NCBI RefSeq assembly: GCF_014352855.1
Contig: NZ_CP060697.1
Location: 1,240,001 to 1,304,000 of the forward strand
Direction: 5' to 3'
From: Sphingomonas sabuli
GTDB taxonomy: Bacteria > Pseudomonadota > Alphaproteobacteria > Sphingomonadales > Sphingomonadaceae
Length of the DNA: 64,000 nucleotides
Shown here: piece after piece, positions 15,836 to 24,758 of the stretch
Position numbering within the stretch: position 1 is the first letter of the stretch
Layout of the letters: every line of letters starts with the position of its first letter
Notes under the pieces: generated by a model
The model's input: the letters and a program-made list of their open reading frames with translations, nothing else
What the model was told of the DNA's origin: nothing
Database searches by the model: none
Position numbers and translations under genes: made by a program

Positions 15836-16297
15836 ATGCCACGCTATCTCATCTTCTGGACGATCCTGCTGGTCTGCTGCGGCTATGCGCTGATCAAGGG
15901 GCACAAGTACGAGCGGATCGCCGCGGCCCTGTTCCTGAGCGCGACCGTGCTGTCGCTGGTCGCGCACATGTCGATCCGCGCCGGCTACACCGCGATGAAC
16001 GTGGGCGAGGTCGTGGTCAATTCGGTCGTCCTGCTGGTGCTGGTCGGCATTGCCCTGGTGTCCGATCGCTTCTGGCCATTGTGGGCCGCGGGCTTCCAGC
16101 TGGTCGGCAGCATGGCGCACATCCTCAAGACCATCGACGTGACGCTGGCGCCGATGGGCTATGCGGTCGCCGCGCGCTTCTGGAGCTATCCGATCCTGTT
16201 CGTCCTGTTCATCGCCGTATGGCGGCAGCAGCGGCGCCAGCGGATGGAAGCGGCCGGCTACCCGCCCGGCGACATTGCGTCGCGCCCGCTGGCCTGA
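15836..16297 (+). CDS. Inner-membrane protein with about five helices
   Basis: Starting at MPRYLIFWTILLVCCGYALI, the 153-residue product has hydrophobic segments near residues 4-19, 28-45, 53-75, 78-95 and 112-128. It ends with a basic tail (RQQRRQRMEAAG), implying a cytoplasmic C-terminus. No motif identifies a family. It is followed 12 bp later by rlmB, so the two may be co-transcribed. Confidence 0.65.
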   Translation: MPRYLIFWTILLVCCGYALIKGHKYERIAAALFLSATVLSLVAHMSIRAGYTAMNVGEVVVNSVVLLVLVGIALVSDRFWPLWAAGFQLVGSMAHILKTIDVTLAPMGYAVAARFWSYPILFVLFIAVWRQQRRQRMEAAGYPPGDIASRPLA

Positions 16298-16309
16298 CAT
16301 TGGGGCGGC

Positions 16310-17053
16310 ATGGGCCGCCGTAAAAAATCGCACCAAGGCCGCGGGACGGTTGCCCGCCCCCGTTTCTGGGGCCGCCACGCGGTCGCCGCGGCGCTCGACA
16401 ATCCGCGGCGCACCATCGTCAAGGCGTGGGCGACCGGCGAAGCGGCGGAGTTCATGCAGTTCCCGGCCGACGTTGCCGTTACCCTGGCCGACGTCGCCGA
16501 CCTTGGCCGGCTGGTTCCCAAGGATGCGCCGCACCAGGGCGTGGTGATCGAGGCCGAGCCGCTGGAAGACATCTGGCTCGACGAATTGCTGGCCGACGCG
16601 CCGGAACGGTCGACCCTGCTGGTGCTGGACCAGGTCACCGATCCGCATAATGTCGGCGCGATCCTGCGTTCGGCGGCGGCATTCGGCGCCGTCGGCATCG
16701 TTACCCAGGACCGTCATTCCCCTCCGGAGGGCGGCGCGCTGGCAAAGGCCGCGTCGGGCGCGCTGGAAACCGTCCGCTGGGCGCGGGTGGTCAATCTGGC
16801 CCGAGCGCTCGGCGAAATTGCCGAAGCGGGCTTCTGGCGGATCGGGCTGGCCGGCGACGCGGACCTCGACATCAAGGACGCGCTCGGCCCCGGCCGGGTG
16901 GCGCTGGTGCTGGGCGCCGAAGGTCCGGGGATGCGGTCCAACACGCGCGAGCATTGCGACGCCATCGCCCGGCTGCCGATCACCAGCGCGGTCGAAAGCC
17001 TCAACGTTTCCAACGCGGCCGCGGTCGCGCTCTACGCGGCCAGCGTCGCCTGA
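16310..17053 (+). CDS. rlmB: 23S rRNA (guanosine-2'-O)-methyltransferase, TrmH/RlmB family
   Basis: SPOUT-class 2'-O-methyltransferase. The N-terminal substrate-binding domain begins RPRFWGRHAVAAAL (the GxHAV motif), followed by the catalytic domain. There, LLVLDQVTDPHNVGAILRSA is motif 1 with the conserved Asn and Arg, LVLGAEGPGMR motif 2 and ITSAVESLNVSNAAAVALY motif 3, which forms the knot that binds S-adenosylmethionine. At 247 residues the length is normal. Nearby tRNA-Tyr and this gene are commonly adjacent in sphingomonads. The next gene overlaps by 1 bp. Confidence 0.9.
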   Translation: MGRRKKSHQGRGTVARPRFWGRHAVAAALDNPRRTIVKAWATGEAAEFMQFPADVAVTLADVADLGRLVPKDAPHQGVVIEAEPLEDIWLDELLADAPERSTLLVLDQVTDPHNVGAILRSAAAFGAVGIVTQDRHSPPEGGALAKAASGALETVRWARVVNLARALGEIAEAGFWRIGLAGDADLDIKDALGPGRVALVLGAEGPGMRSNTREHCDAIARLPITSAVESLNVSNAAAVALYAASVA

Positions 17054-17670
17054 TGGTGCGCAGCGCCAAGAGCATGCGCGAGGCGGTCGAGGTGCTGGCG
17101 AAGCGCGAAAAGGCATTCGGCGAATTGCTTGAGCGCCATGGCATTCCCGAGCCGCGCACCAGCGAACCCGGCGCACACACCCTGCTGCGCACGATCGTCG
17201 GGCAACAGGTCAGCGTTGCCGCGGCGCGGTCGATGTGGGGCAAGCTGGAGGCCGCCTACGGCTCTCCGCCCGACCTCGCCGCGATCCTGACGGCCAGCGA
17301 CGAGGACCTGCGCGCCGCGGGCCTGTCGCGGCAAAAGGCGGGCTATGCGCGCAGTCTTGCCGGGCTGGTGCTCAATGGCGAGCTCGACCTTGCCGCTCTG
17401 CCCGCGGATGATGAGGAAGCCATCGCGCAACTGGTGCAGATCAAGGGCATCGGCCGCTGGTCGGCGGAGATTTACCTGCTGTTCGCTGAAGGCCGGCCCG
17501 ATGTGTGGCCGGCGGGCGACCTGGCCGTGCAGATCGAGATCGGGCGGCTGCTCGGCCTCGACGGCCGGCCGTCCGAAAAGGAAGTGCGCGAACTTGGCGA
17601 ACGCTGGCGACCGCATCGCGGCGCCGCGGCGATCCTCGCCTGGCACAGTTATAATTCGGCGGTGCTCTAG
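17053..17670 (+). CDS. DNA-3-methyladenine glycosylase II (AlkA-like, HhH-GPD)
   Basis: Base-excision repair glycosylase of the HhH-GPD superfamily, expected to release alkylated purines. The helix-hairpin-helix reads QIKGIGRWSAEIYLLF and the catalytic aspartate lies in WPAGDLAVQ. The N-terminal helical bundle includes LLRTIVGQQVSVAAARSMW, the usual QQ(V/I)S motif. It is 205 residues long and lacks the AlkA N-terminal beta domain, as do many alphaproteobacterial members. Its ATG overlaps the rlmB stop (TGATG). Confidence 0.9.
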   Translation: MVRSAKSMREAVEVLAKREKAFGELLERHGIPEPRTSEPGAHTLLRTIVGQQVSVAAARSMWGKLEAAYGSPPDLAAILTASDEDLRAAGLSRQKAGYARSLAGLVLNGELDLAALPADDEEAIAQLVQIKGIGRWSAEIYLLFAEGRPDVWPAGDLAVQIEIGRLLGLDGRPSEKEVRELGERWRPHRGAAAILAWHSYNSAVL

Positions 17671-18921
17671 TCAGCTTTTGATGCGCAGGTCGTGGTCGCG
17701 CGCGGCAAGGCCGCCGACGGCGCGCGTATTCTCGTCGAGCCGGAAGGGCGACAGCCGGTCGCCGTGCGTGTCCTTGCCGACGATGAAGGCGCTGGACGTC
17801 TGGCCCTTGCCGTTGCTCCACGAATAGAGCGCGTTGAAGGCGACCAGCGGCACCAGCAGTTCGCGGCCGTCGACCTCGATCTTTTCAAGGTCGGACCGGC
17901 GCAGCGCTACGGCGTTCGACACCGACACCCGCTGCAACGGGTCGATCGTCGGGACCCGGCTGCCCTGGGCCACCGGCTCGATGTAAAATTTGCGCAGGTC
18001 GCTGAGGTGATCCGGGCTGGCATTGAACAGCCGCGCTTCGACCAGCACGTTGCGCGCCGGGACGCTGCCCGAATTGAACACCGACACGTCGAATTCGACC
18101 GCGACGACATCCTTCTCGATAATCGTCCGCCGCGGCGTGAACTCGAAATCCAGCCAGGGGCGGAGGCGGGTGGAAACGATCGTCCCGTCGGGTCCGACCT
18201 TGGCTTCCGGCGCGGGCGCGGGTTCGGCCGGCGCCGCGGCCGGTACGGGGACCGGGGCCGGGCGGACCGGGATCGGCGCGGGCGTGCGAACCGGCGCCTG
18301 ATGCTCGGGCTCGACGTCGAAGCGGGTTTCGCCCGGTGCGCCGGCATAGCCCGGCCGCTGCCGCTGGCGGAAGAAAACGAAGGCGCCGACCCCGGCCAGG
18401 CCGAGCAAGGCGACGAACCACGGGAGCATCGGCGAGAGGCCGGTGGTGCTCTCGACGGTCTGTTCAGGCGCTGCGGCGATCCCACCGGCGGCGGTGGAGC
18501 CGGAAATGTCCGAAAAGGACGGCGCGGTGGTGCTCGGCTGCGGCTGCGGCTGAGCCGGGGCGTCTTGCGTAACGGCCGGCGCGGTGGCCGACGGCGCGGC
18601 CGGCACGGCCGGTGAGGGGGCTTCGGGGCGCGGAGCGGGTTGCGGACGCTGCGGCGCGGGTTCGGCGGTCGGCTGAGTGGGCGCGGGCCGCGGAGCGGGC
18701 TGACGGGCCGGCGGCGTCTGGTCCGGAGTCGGCGTCGGCCGGCGCGTGACCGTGCCGTTAAGCGAGAAATCGCCCGACGGCGGCAGGGTGATGACCTGAT
18801 CGGAGCCGTTCTGCGCAGGCGCGGCCTGCATGGCGACCGCCGGCGAAACGGCGATCGACAGGCCGACAGATGCTGCGAATAATGCTCGCGCCTTCACTCT
18901 AACCCCGCGGGATGGTTGCAT
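17671..18921 (-). CDS. Exported proline-rich single-pass membrane protein
   Basis: A signal peptide (ALFAASVGLSIAVSPAVA) is followed by about 120 residues of Pro/Ala/Thr/Gln-rich linker. A transmembrane helix comes next (LPWFVALLGLAGVGAFVFF, about residue 165) with a basic stop-transfer sequence (RQRQRPGY), and then a cytoplasmic part with another Pro/Ala linker. The C-terminal globular domain, about 150 residues, begins LRPWLDFEFTPRRTIIEKD. That domain is beta-rich, resembling the immunoglobulin-like folds in LPXTG-less surface proteins; it is not assigned to a family. ATG 18921 or GTG 18897 could be the start. It is convergent with the glycosylase gene, with no gap. Confidence 0.65.
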   Translation of the reverse strand: MQPSRGVRVKARALFAASVGLSIAVSPAVAMQAAPAQNGSDQVITLPPSGDFSLNGTVTRRPTPTPDQTPPARQPAPRPAPTQPTAEPAPQRPQPAPRPEAPSPAVPAAPSATAPAVTQDAPAQPQPQPSTTAPSFSDISGSTAAGGIAAAPEQTVESTTGLSPMLPWFVALLGLAGVGAFVFFRQRQRPGYAGAPGETRFDVEPEHQAPVRTPAPIPVRPAPVPVPAAAPAEPAPAPEAKVGPDGTIVSTRLRPWLDFEFTPRRTIIEKDVVAVEFDVSVFNSGSVPARNVLVEARLFNASPDHLSDLRKFYIEPVAQGSRVPTIDPLQRVSVSNAVALRRSDLEKIEVDGRELLVPLVAFNALYSWSNGKGQTSSAFIVGKDTHGDRLSPFRLDENTRAVGGLAARDHDLRIKS

Positions 18922-18979
18922 TGCGCCTCGCGCGCGGCCCGCTCATGGCGTGCTGCGGCGGGCGATACAACAGCCAAGA

Positions 18980-19672
18980 TTAACGGGCGTCGACCAGCAC
19001 CAGCTCGCTTTCGTCCTCGGCCTCGATGGTCACGCGTTCTTCGCCGGTGATGGCAATACCATCGCGGGGGTTGGCCGGTTCGCCGTTCACCCGCACCCGG
19101 CCGCTGGAGACCATGTACAAATGGCGCGCCGGGTCGGCGGGATAATCGATGCTCGATCCGGCCTTGACCGTAGCGCCGAGCACCCGGGCATCGCTGTTGA
19201 TGGTCAGCGCGCCGTCGTCCGCATCGCCGCTGGCGAGCAGCTGGAAACTGCCTTCGCGGCTTTCCTTGGGGAACGGCATCGCGCCCCAGCTGGGCGGCGC
19301 GCCCGGCCGGTCGGTCAGCACCCAGATCTGGAATAGCGTCGTATCCTCGCCTTCCAGGTTGAATTCGGAATGGGTGACGCCGGTGCCCGCGCTCATCACC
19401 TGCACGTCGCCGGCCCCGGTACGGCCCTTGTTGCCAAGCGAATCCTGGTGGGTGATCGCGCCGGTGCGGACGTAGGTGATGATTTCCATGTCGCGGTGCG
19501 GGTGCGGCGGAAATCCGCTGCGGGCGGCGATCTTGTCGTCGTTCCACACGCGGATCGTGCCCCAGCCCATGCGCTGCGGGTCATGATAGTTGGCGAAGGA
19601 AAAATGGTGGCGCGCGTCGAGCCAGCCGTGGTTTGCGTGGCCGAGGCTATCGAAGGGGCGGATGTCTATCAT
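18980..19672 (-). CDS. Pirin family protein (bicupin, YhaK/YhhW-like)
   Basis: The 230-residue two-domain cupin carries the iron-binding residues in GFPPHPHRDMEIITYV (two His) and GTGVTHSEFN (His, Glu), plus the family motif FSFANYHDPQRMGWG. Pirins of this type show quercetin 2,3-dioxygenase activity in E. coli YhhW; the physiological substrate is uncertain. It is cytoplasmic. The C-terminal cupin lacks metal ligands, as is usual for the family. Confidence 0.88.
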   Translation of the reverse strand: MIDIRPFDSLGHANHGWLDARHHFSFANYHDPQRMGWGTIRVWNDDKIAARSGFPPHPHRDMEIITYVRTGAITHQDSLGNKGRTGAGDVQVMSAGTGVTHSEFNLEGEDTTLFQIWVLTDRPGAPPSWGAMPFPKESREGSFQLLASGDADDGALTINSDARVLGATVKAGSSIDYPADPARHLYMVSSGRVRVNGEPANPRDGIAITGEERVTIEAEDESELVLVDAR

Positions 19673-19709
19673 GCGCCTAAAGTGGCGATACGCGCCATGC
19701 CTTCAAGTG

Positions 19710-19994
19710 TCATCGGTGTGACCGCAGCCGCTTCCACGCGACACGCGCAATCGCCGCGACCGAAACCGCCAGCAACAGGGGCCCGAGCAGCAGCAGGTCG
19801 ACCCGGATGTCGCAATCCTCGCCGCAGGTCAGCTGCAGCTTGATGCTCAGTTCCCACAGGAAATAGAGCAGCCACAAAACGCCGGCCGCGAGCGCCACGC
19901 GTGACGGCCCGATCCGCCACAGCAACAGCATCACCACCGCCGGGACCAGCGCCAGCCAGGGATTGGCGATAAATAGGGTGAAGACGTCCAACAT
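19710..19994 (-). CDS. Small membrane protein (94 aa)
   Basis: Three hydrophobic segments are visible: NPWLALVPAVVMLLLWRIG, ALAAGVLWLLYFLWELSI and RVDLLLLGPLLLAVSVAAIA. A short loop holds two cysteines (QLTCGEDCDIR), and the tail is basic. The cysteine pair would face the periplasm and could form a disulphide. No family is recognised. The preceding 169 bp (19995-20163) are shared with the divergent gene at 20164. Confidence 0.6.
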   Translation of the reverse strand: MLDVFTLFIANPWLALVPAVVMLLLWRIGPSRVALAAGVLWLLYFLWELSIKLQLTCGEDCDIRVDLLLLGPLLLAVSVAAIARVAWKRLRSHR

Positions 19995-20103
19995 GCGTAG
20001 CCCTCCAGGTCCTCGGCCAGCGCGGCACCCTCCTGCCGACGCACCTTCGCCTTAGCCTTTTCCGGCCGCAATTGCTTCATTCTTAGGATGAGACCGGCGA
20101 AGT

Positions 20104-20150
20104 CACGTGGACAGGGCTGCGCTCTGGGAGCAGGCTCGCGCTTCCACGTG
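20104..20150. repeat. Inverted repeat CACGTGGA/TCCACGTG upstream of a small membrane-protein gene
   Basis: Perfect 8-bp arms (20104-20111 and 20143-20150) flank 31 nt, and the right arm abuts the AAGGAG ribosome-binding site of the gene at 20164. A hairpin here could hold or expose the ribosome-binding site, or the arms could be a regulator site. Confidence 0.4.
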
Positions 20151-20163
20151 AAGGAGCCGCACG

Positions 20164-20355
20164 ATGAAGACCCTACTCACCATCCTCGGCGCCATCGCCA
20201 TCGCCATGGGCCTGCTGTGGATCGGCCAGGGGCTAGGCGTGATCGACTGGCCGCAGTCGAGCTTCATGATCGATCAGAGCGTGTGGGCGGTTTACGGTGC
20301 CTTGCTGACGGTCGCCGGAATTGTGCTCGTCATCTGGACGCGGCGACGGCCCTGA
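20164..20355 (+). CDS. Small two-helix membrane protein (63 aa)
   Basis: A strong ribosome-binding site (GAAGGAG) precedes ATG. The helices are TLLTILGAIAIAMGLLWIGQG and WAVYGALLTVAGIVLVIW, joined by a loop with WPQSSFMIDQS and closed by an arginine-rich tail. This arrangement is common in sphingomonad genomes as a conserved short protein without known function. Confidence 0.65.
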   Translation: MKTLLTILGAIAIAMGLLWIGQGLGVIDWPQSSFMIDQSVWAVYGALLTVAGIVLVIWTRRRP

Positions 20356-20453
20356 AAGACTGCACGGAGCGGAGTTCTATCTTTCGGCGGTCGCTCGCAA
20401 CGCCCTAATGCCTGCACGCATTGACGGACGTTGCTAAGCAGCTTCAGCGGATT

Positions 20454-22181
20454 TCAAAGCAGGAAATCGGACTGAACGAGTGCGTGACTGCCGTCCAATC
20501 GGATCATGATGTCAGCGACCCCGTTCCCATCTGTGTCCCCGTAAACGTACGTGTTGCCGTTGATCACTTGATAGCGGAGCTCTCCAGCGATTTGGTGAAA
20601 CGCACTGGTTCCAATGAACGTAAACGCGTCGTTCGTGCCGGCGCCATTCGCCGAGTTTGCGTCGATTGCGTTGAGACGAATTTGATCGCTTTCGGCATGA
20701 CTAAAGTCGGTGATGCGATCGCAGGTCGCTGCAGAGCCCGCCAGATCGCCTGCGCGGAACACGAACATGTCCGCGTCGGCCCCGCCAGTCATGCGGTCCT
20801 GGCCGGTCCCGCCTTCAAGCCAGTCTTCACCATTGCCGCCGAGGAGTTGGTCCGCTCCATTGCCGCCGTAGAGCGCATCGTTGCCGCCGTTTCCCGTCAG
20901 TGTGTCATCCCCATCGCGGCCATAAAGCAGATTGGCCTCTCCGTTGCCGGCGAGGCGATTTGCAAGCGCGTTCCCGCTTCCATTGATGGCATCGCTGCCA
21001 AGGAGCTGGAGGTTTTCGGCGTAACTGCTCAACGTAAGCGTGATGGACGAGCGGATTGTATCGACGCCGCCGCTCGCGCTGGTTTCCAAGACTCGATCGC
21101 CGCTGTTGTCGACGTAATAGATGTCGTTGCCGTCGCCGCCTCGCATCGTGTCCGCGCCACCTAGTCCATTCAACGTGTTGGCAGCGCTATTGCCGGTAAT
21201 GACATTGCCGAGTGCGTTGCCCGTCCCATTGATTGCTGCGGTACCCACGAGCCTCAAATTCTCGATGTCGAGGCGAGCGGCGTCAGTCAGCGTGTAGGTT
21301 ATGCTCGAACGGACTTCGTCCTCACCACTACCTGCGGTCACCGTATCGGTGTTGTCGGTGACGAAATCCGTGATGTTATCGACATAGAAGGTGTCGTTCC
21401 CGGTTCCACCGTACATTGCGTCGCCGCCGCCAGAGCCGCCGTTTAGGACATCATCTCCGTCACGGCCGTTCAGCGTATCGGCAGCGCCGTTGGCGCCGAT
21501 CAGTGCGTTGTTCAGGGTATTACCAATGAGCCATGCCCCGGAAATGGCAACGTTTCTTACGTTTTCTATGCTGTCCGGCGCGGTGTAGCTTGTGCCAGCC
21601 AGGCTCAGCTGAAGCAGGACTATGTCGCTTCCATTTCCCGCGGTGACGGTGTCGCCAGCGTTATCGACGACGAAAGTGTTGTTACCGGATCCACCGTCCA
21701 TGAAGTCGGCGCCGGAACCTCCGTCGATGTAGTCGTCCCCCTGGTTTGCAGAAATCCAGTCGTCACCTCCGTATCCCAGCAAGCCATCATCGAAATCGCT
21801 GCCCGTGATATGGTCTGAACCCGCGAGGACGTAGGTTTGGAAAAGCGTACCAACATCGTCATCCAACACGAAGGAGGAGAAGGTGTTGGCGGCGACGTAG
21901 TCAAAGCTGAAATTCCAGAATTCGCTGAGAGAACCATCTCCAAGGTCTGCGTAATAGAACCACATGCTGACGCTACCCGCAGTCGGCATGTTGTTCGCAA
22001 TGCCTCCAAGGTTGGCGCCACCGAAAACGTCGCGCCCGAAGACGCCCTCGTCGATAACGACCTGACCTGAGTTCGTATTGCCGGCGATCGTGCCGTTGGT
22101 GATGCTATCGTGGAAAGCCGTTCCACTATTCTCGAAAAAACGCATGTCGAAGCCTTGGTAAAATTCCAGGTTCGCAGTCAT
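20454..22181 (-). CDS. RTX calcium-binding repeat protein, probable type I secreted protein
   Basis: The 575-residue protein has an N-terminal non-repeat domain of about 125 residues (FYQGFDMRFFENSGTAFHDS...). Clusters of GGxGxDxUx nonapeptides follow, such as GGDGNDIYYVDN, GRDGDDTLTGNGGND and GGNGEDWLEGGTGQDRMTGG, interleaved with VENLRL.G....GN.L.N.I.GN units. The C-terminal export region contains DRITDFSHAESDQIRLNAID and GDTDGNGVADIMIRL, the same type of ending as at the left edge of the window. There is no N-terminal signal peptide, in keeping with type I secretion. AAAGGTAG precedes the ATG. No enzyme motif is seen, so an adhesive or matrix role is most likely. Confidence 0.85.
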   Translation of the reverse strand: MTANLEFYQGFDMRFFENSGTAFHDSITNGTIAGNTNSGQVVIDEGVFGRDVFGGANLGGIANNMPTAGSVSMWFYYADLGDGSLSEFWNFSFDYVAANTFSSFVLDDDVGTLFQTYVLAGSDHITGSDFDDGLLGYGGDDWISANQGDDYIDGGSGADFMDGGSGNNTFVVDNAGDTVTAGNGSDIVLLQLSLAGTSYTAPDSIENVRNVAISGAWLIGNTLNNALIGANGAADTLNGRDGDDVLNGGSGGGDAMYGGTGNDTFYVDNITDFVTDNTDTVTAGSGEDEVRSSITYTLTDAARLDIENLRLVGTAAINGTGNALGNVITGNSAANTLNGLGGADTMRGGDGNDIYYVDNSGDRVLETSASGGVDTIRSSITLTLSSYAENLQLLGSDAINGSGNALANRLAGNGEANLLYGRDGDDTLTGNGGNDALYGGNGADQLLGGNGEDWLEGGTGQDRMTGGADADMFVFRAGDLAGSAATCDRITDFSHAESDQIRLNAIDANSANGAGTNDAFTFIGTSAFHQIAGELRYQVINGNTYVYGDTDGNGVADIMIRLDGSHALVQSDFLL

Positions 22182-22405
22182 GTGGCTACCTTTCGACGAG
22201 ACCGGGCATGGCCTTCACCGGTAGTCAGCCCTTCAGTTCAGATTTTTTGAATGATGATGTGCCGATCATCTGCTGATCATTCGCCGATCGTGAACGGGCG
22301 AAGGATTCTTCGGAGCGTGACGATGTTGATATTTCCGAATTGGAATGACCGCATTGGGTCGTAAGCGGACGGGCCGCCCTAGCGCCTAGCACGATGAATT
22401 CGCAC

Positions 22406-24199
22406 CTACGGTTTCGCGTCCGCCAACTCTTCAGCCATCGCCGCGACTTCCAACCAGCGTTCTTCCGCTTGGTCCTTGTCGGCGCGCAGTGTCGCGAGGT
22501 GGGCGGTTAGCGAGGCAAACTTGTCCGGATCGCGCGCGTAGATGTCGGGGTCGTGCAGCGACTTCTCGGTTTCGGCGATTTCGCGCTCGATCCGTTCGAC
22601 TTCGCCGGGCAGGCGGTCGAGGTCGCGCTGATCCTTGTAGGACAGCTTCGTCTTCGGCGCTGAATGGTTTTCGACGGGTGCCCGGACCTTTGGCTTGGGC
22701 GCTGCCTTCGTTTGCAGCGGCTGCCGACGCTTTTCCCAATCGTCGTATCCGCCGGCGACGACATCGACCTTGCCGGACCCGTCGAGACCGAGCGTGATGG
22801 TCACTGTCCGGTCGAGAAAGTCGCGGTCGTGGCTGACGAGCAGCACGGTGCCTTCGTAATCGGCGATCACTTCCTGCAGCAGGTCGAGCGTTTCCAGGTC
22901 GAGGTCGTTGGTCGGCTCGTCGAGCACCAGCAGGTTCGCCTCGCGCGCGAACTCGCGGGCAAGCAACAGCCGCGACCGTTCCCCACCCGACAGCGAGCCG
23001 ACCGGCGCTTCCGAAATCGCCGGGTCGAAGAGGAATTCCTTCAGATAGCCCTTGATATGCTTGCGGTGCCCGCGGACATCGATCCAGTCACCGCCCTGGG
23101 TTAACACCTCGCGCACGCTCTTGGCCGGATCCATCAGCTTGCGCTGCTGGTCGATGATTATCCCGGCGAGCGTCTTGGCCCGGGTTACCTTGCCGCTGTC
23201 CGGCTCGATCTCTCCGGTCAGGAGCTTGAGCAAGGTGGTCTTGCCTGCCCCGTTGGGCCCGACCAGGCCGATGCGGTCGCCGCGCTGGATGCGCAGGGAA
23301 AAGTCGCGGATGACTGTGCGGTCGCCGAAGCTCTTGGCCACATGATCGGCCTCGATCACCGCCTTCGACTTCACGTCGTCCTTGGCCAGTGCCAGCTTGG
23401 CCGCGCCCGGGCCGCCCAGCATCGCCGCCCGCTGCGCGCGCATTTCGTGCAGCTTGGTAAGCCGCCCCTGGTTGCGCCGCCGCCGGGCCGTGACACCGCG
23501 TTCCAGCCAGCGCAGCTCCAGCGCCAGCTTGGCGTCGAGCTTCTCGGCCGCTCGCGCTTCCTCCTCATACACCGCCTCGGTCCAGGCATCGAAGCCGCCA
23601 AAGCCGATTTCGGCCCGGCGAAGGCTGCCGCGGTCGAGCCAGATGCAGCTCTTGGTCAGCCGCTTGAGGAAGGTGCGGTCGTGGCTGATGACGATGAACG
23701 CGCCCGTGAAGCGGCCGAGATATTGCTCCAGCCATTCGATCGCGCCGAGGTCGAGATGGTTGGTGGGCTCATCGAGCAAGAGGACGTCGGGCGCCTGCGC
23801 CAGCGCGCGGACGATCGCCGCGCGCCGCCGCTCCCCGCCGCTGGCGGTCGCCGCCGGACGGTCGAGGTCGATGCCGATCTGGTCCGCGATGGCCGCCGCT
23901 TCATAATGTTGCGGCGCGTCGTCGCCCGCCAGCACCCAGTCGAGCAGCGACCCGTCGCGGCCGATCGCCGGATCCTGTTCCAGCAGCACCACGCGGGTGC
24001 CCGGAACGATGGTGCGCTTGCCCTTGTCCGGGTCAATCAGCCCGGCGAGACACTTGAGCAGCGTCGTCTTGCCCGCCCCGTTGCGCCCGATCAGCGCCAG
24101 CCGGTCACGCGGCCCGACATAGACGTCGAGATCGGTGAACAGCCAGCCTTCGCCCTGCACCAGGCCCAGGTTTTCGTAGGAGAGGATGGGTGCTGCCAT
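22406..24199 (-). CDS. ABC-F family ATPase (Uup-like)
   Basis: Two ABC ATPase domains sit on one chain without membrane segments. Domain 1 has Walker A GRNGAGKTT, signature SGGERRR and Walker B LLLDEPTNHLD; domain 2 has GPNGAGKTT, SGGERSR and LVLDEPTNDLD. A basic linker helix (RWLERGVTARRRRNQGRL) joins them, and a C-terminal coiled coil (LPGEVERIEREIAETEKSL) follows. This C-terminal extension is typical of Uup rather than EttA. Uup-type proteins act on the ribosome or on branched DNA and transposon excision. ATG 24199 begins the conserved sequence. The 224 bp before the RTX gene (22182-22405) contain short inverted repeats and probably its promoter. Confidence 0.88.
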   Translation of the reverse strand: MAAPILSYENLGLVQGEGWLFTDLDVYVGPRDRLALIGRNGAGKTTLLKCLAGLIDPDKGKRTIVPGTRVVLLEQDPAIGRDGSLLDWVLAGDDAPQHYEAAAIADQIGIDLDRPAATASGGERRRAAIVRALAQAPDVLLLDEPTNHLDLGAIEWLEQYLGRFTGAFIVISHDRTFLKRLTKSCIWLDRGSLRRAEIGFGGFDAWTEAVYEEEARAAEKLDAKLALELRWLERGVTARRRRNQGRLTKLHEMRAQRAAMLGGPGAAKLALAKDDVKSKAVIEADHVAKSFGDRTVIRDFSLRIQRGDRIGLVGPNGAGKTTLLKLLTGEIEPDSGKVTRAKTLAGIIIDQQRKLMDPAKSVREVLTQGGDWIDVRGHRKHIKGYLKEFLFDPAISEAPVGSLSGGERSRLLLAREFAREANLLVLDEPTNDLDLETLDLLQEVIADYEGTVLLVSHDRDFLDRTVTITLGLDGSGKVDVVAGGYDDWEKRRQPLQTKAAPKPKVRAPVENHSAPKTKLSYKDQRDLDRLPGEVERIEREIAETEKSLHDPDIYARDPDKFASLTAHLATLRADKDQAEERWLEVAAMAEELADAKP

Positions 24200-24346
24200 G
24201 ATGGCGCTCCCCCTAGAGGAGGCAGGGCGCGGACTGAACCCCTGTTGCACGCGGGCGACAGTCCGGTGCATGAATGTTATCGGACGGCCCTATTCATAGG
24301 CCATTCAATGGTTTGTGATAGTAAGACGGCGACATAGAGAATCGCC

Positions 24347-24640
24347 ATGCGCCTGTTTCGTACCCTCCTCCCGGCCGCGCTCGTCGCGGGCCTGATCGCC
24401 ACCCCGGCGCTCGCGGACCCGCCGCGCGATGCCGAGCGCGCGTTCCGCGAGCGGGTCGAAGGCCGGTCGATGCCGCTGCCCAAGATCGAACGGCGGGTAA
24501 TGCCGATGCTGCCGGGTGCCGACTATCTGGGACCTGAACTGAACGGCCGCACCTATCGGCTGAAGTTCATGAAGGACGGCCGGGTCATCTGGGTCGACGT
24601 CGATGCCGCAACCGGCCGGGTCAAGCGCCGCTCCGACTAA
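24347..24640 (+). CDS. Periplasmic PepSY-like protein (97 aa)
   Basis: A signal peptide (LLPAALVAGLIATPALAD) precedes a short domain: NGRTYRLKFMKDGRVIWVDVDAATGRV is a classic PepSY-type beta-alpha-beta motif ending in VDVDAxTGxV. PepSY proteins often modulate neighbouring proteases or two-component systems. Its position 119 bp before a response regulator/histidine kinase pair suggests that it belongs to that regulon, possibly as an inhibitor or sensor accessory. Confidence 0.75.
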   Translation: MRLFRTLLPAALVAGLIATPALADPPRDAERAFRERVEGRSMPLPKIERRVMPMLPGADYLGPELNGRTYRLKFMKDGRVIWVDVDAATGRVKRRSD

Positions 24641-24758
24641 GCCGTGCGCTGCCGATTGACTTTCCGGCCGCATTCCCCAGCTTGAAAACCGTTCCGGAAA
24701 AGCAACCGTTCAGCTTCGCGCGTGTTGACTAGCGCGAACGGCCCAGGGGAAGACCATA

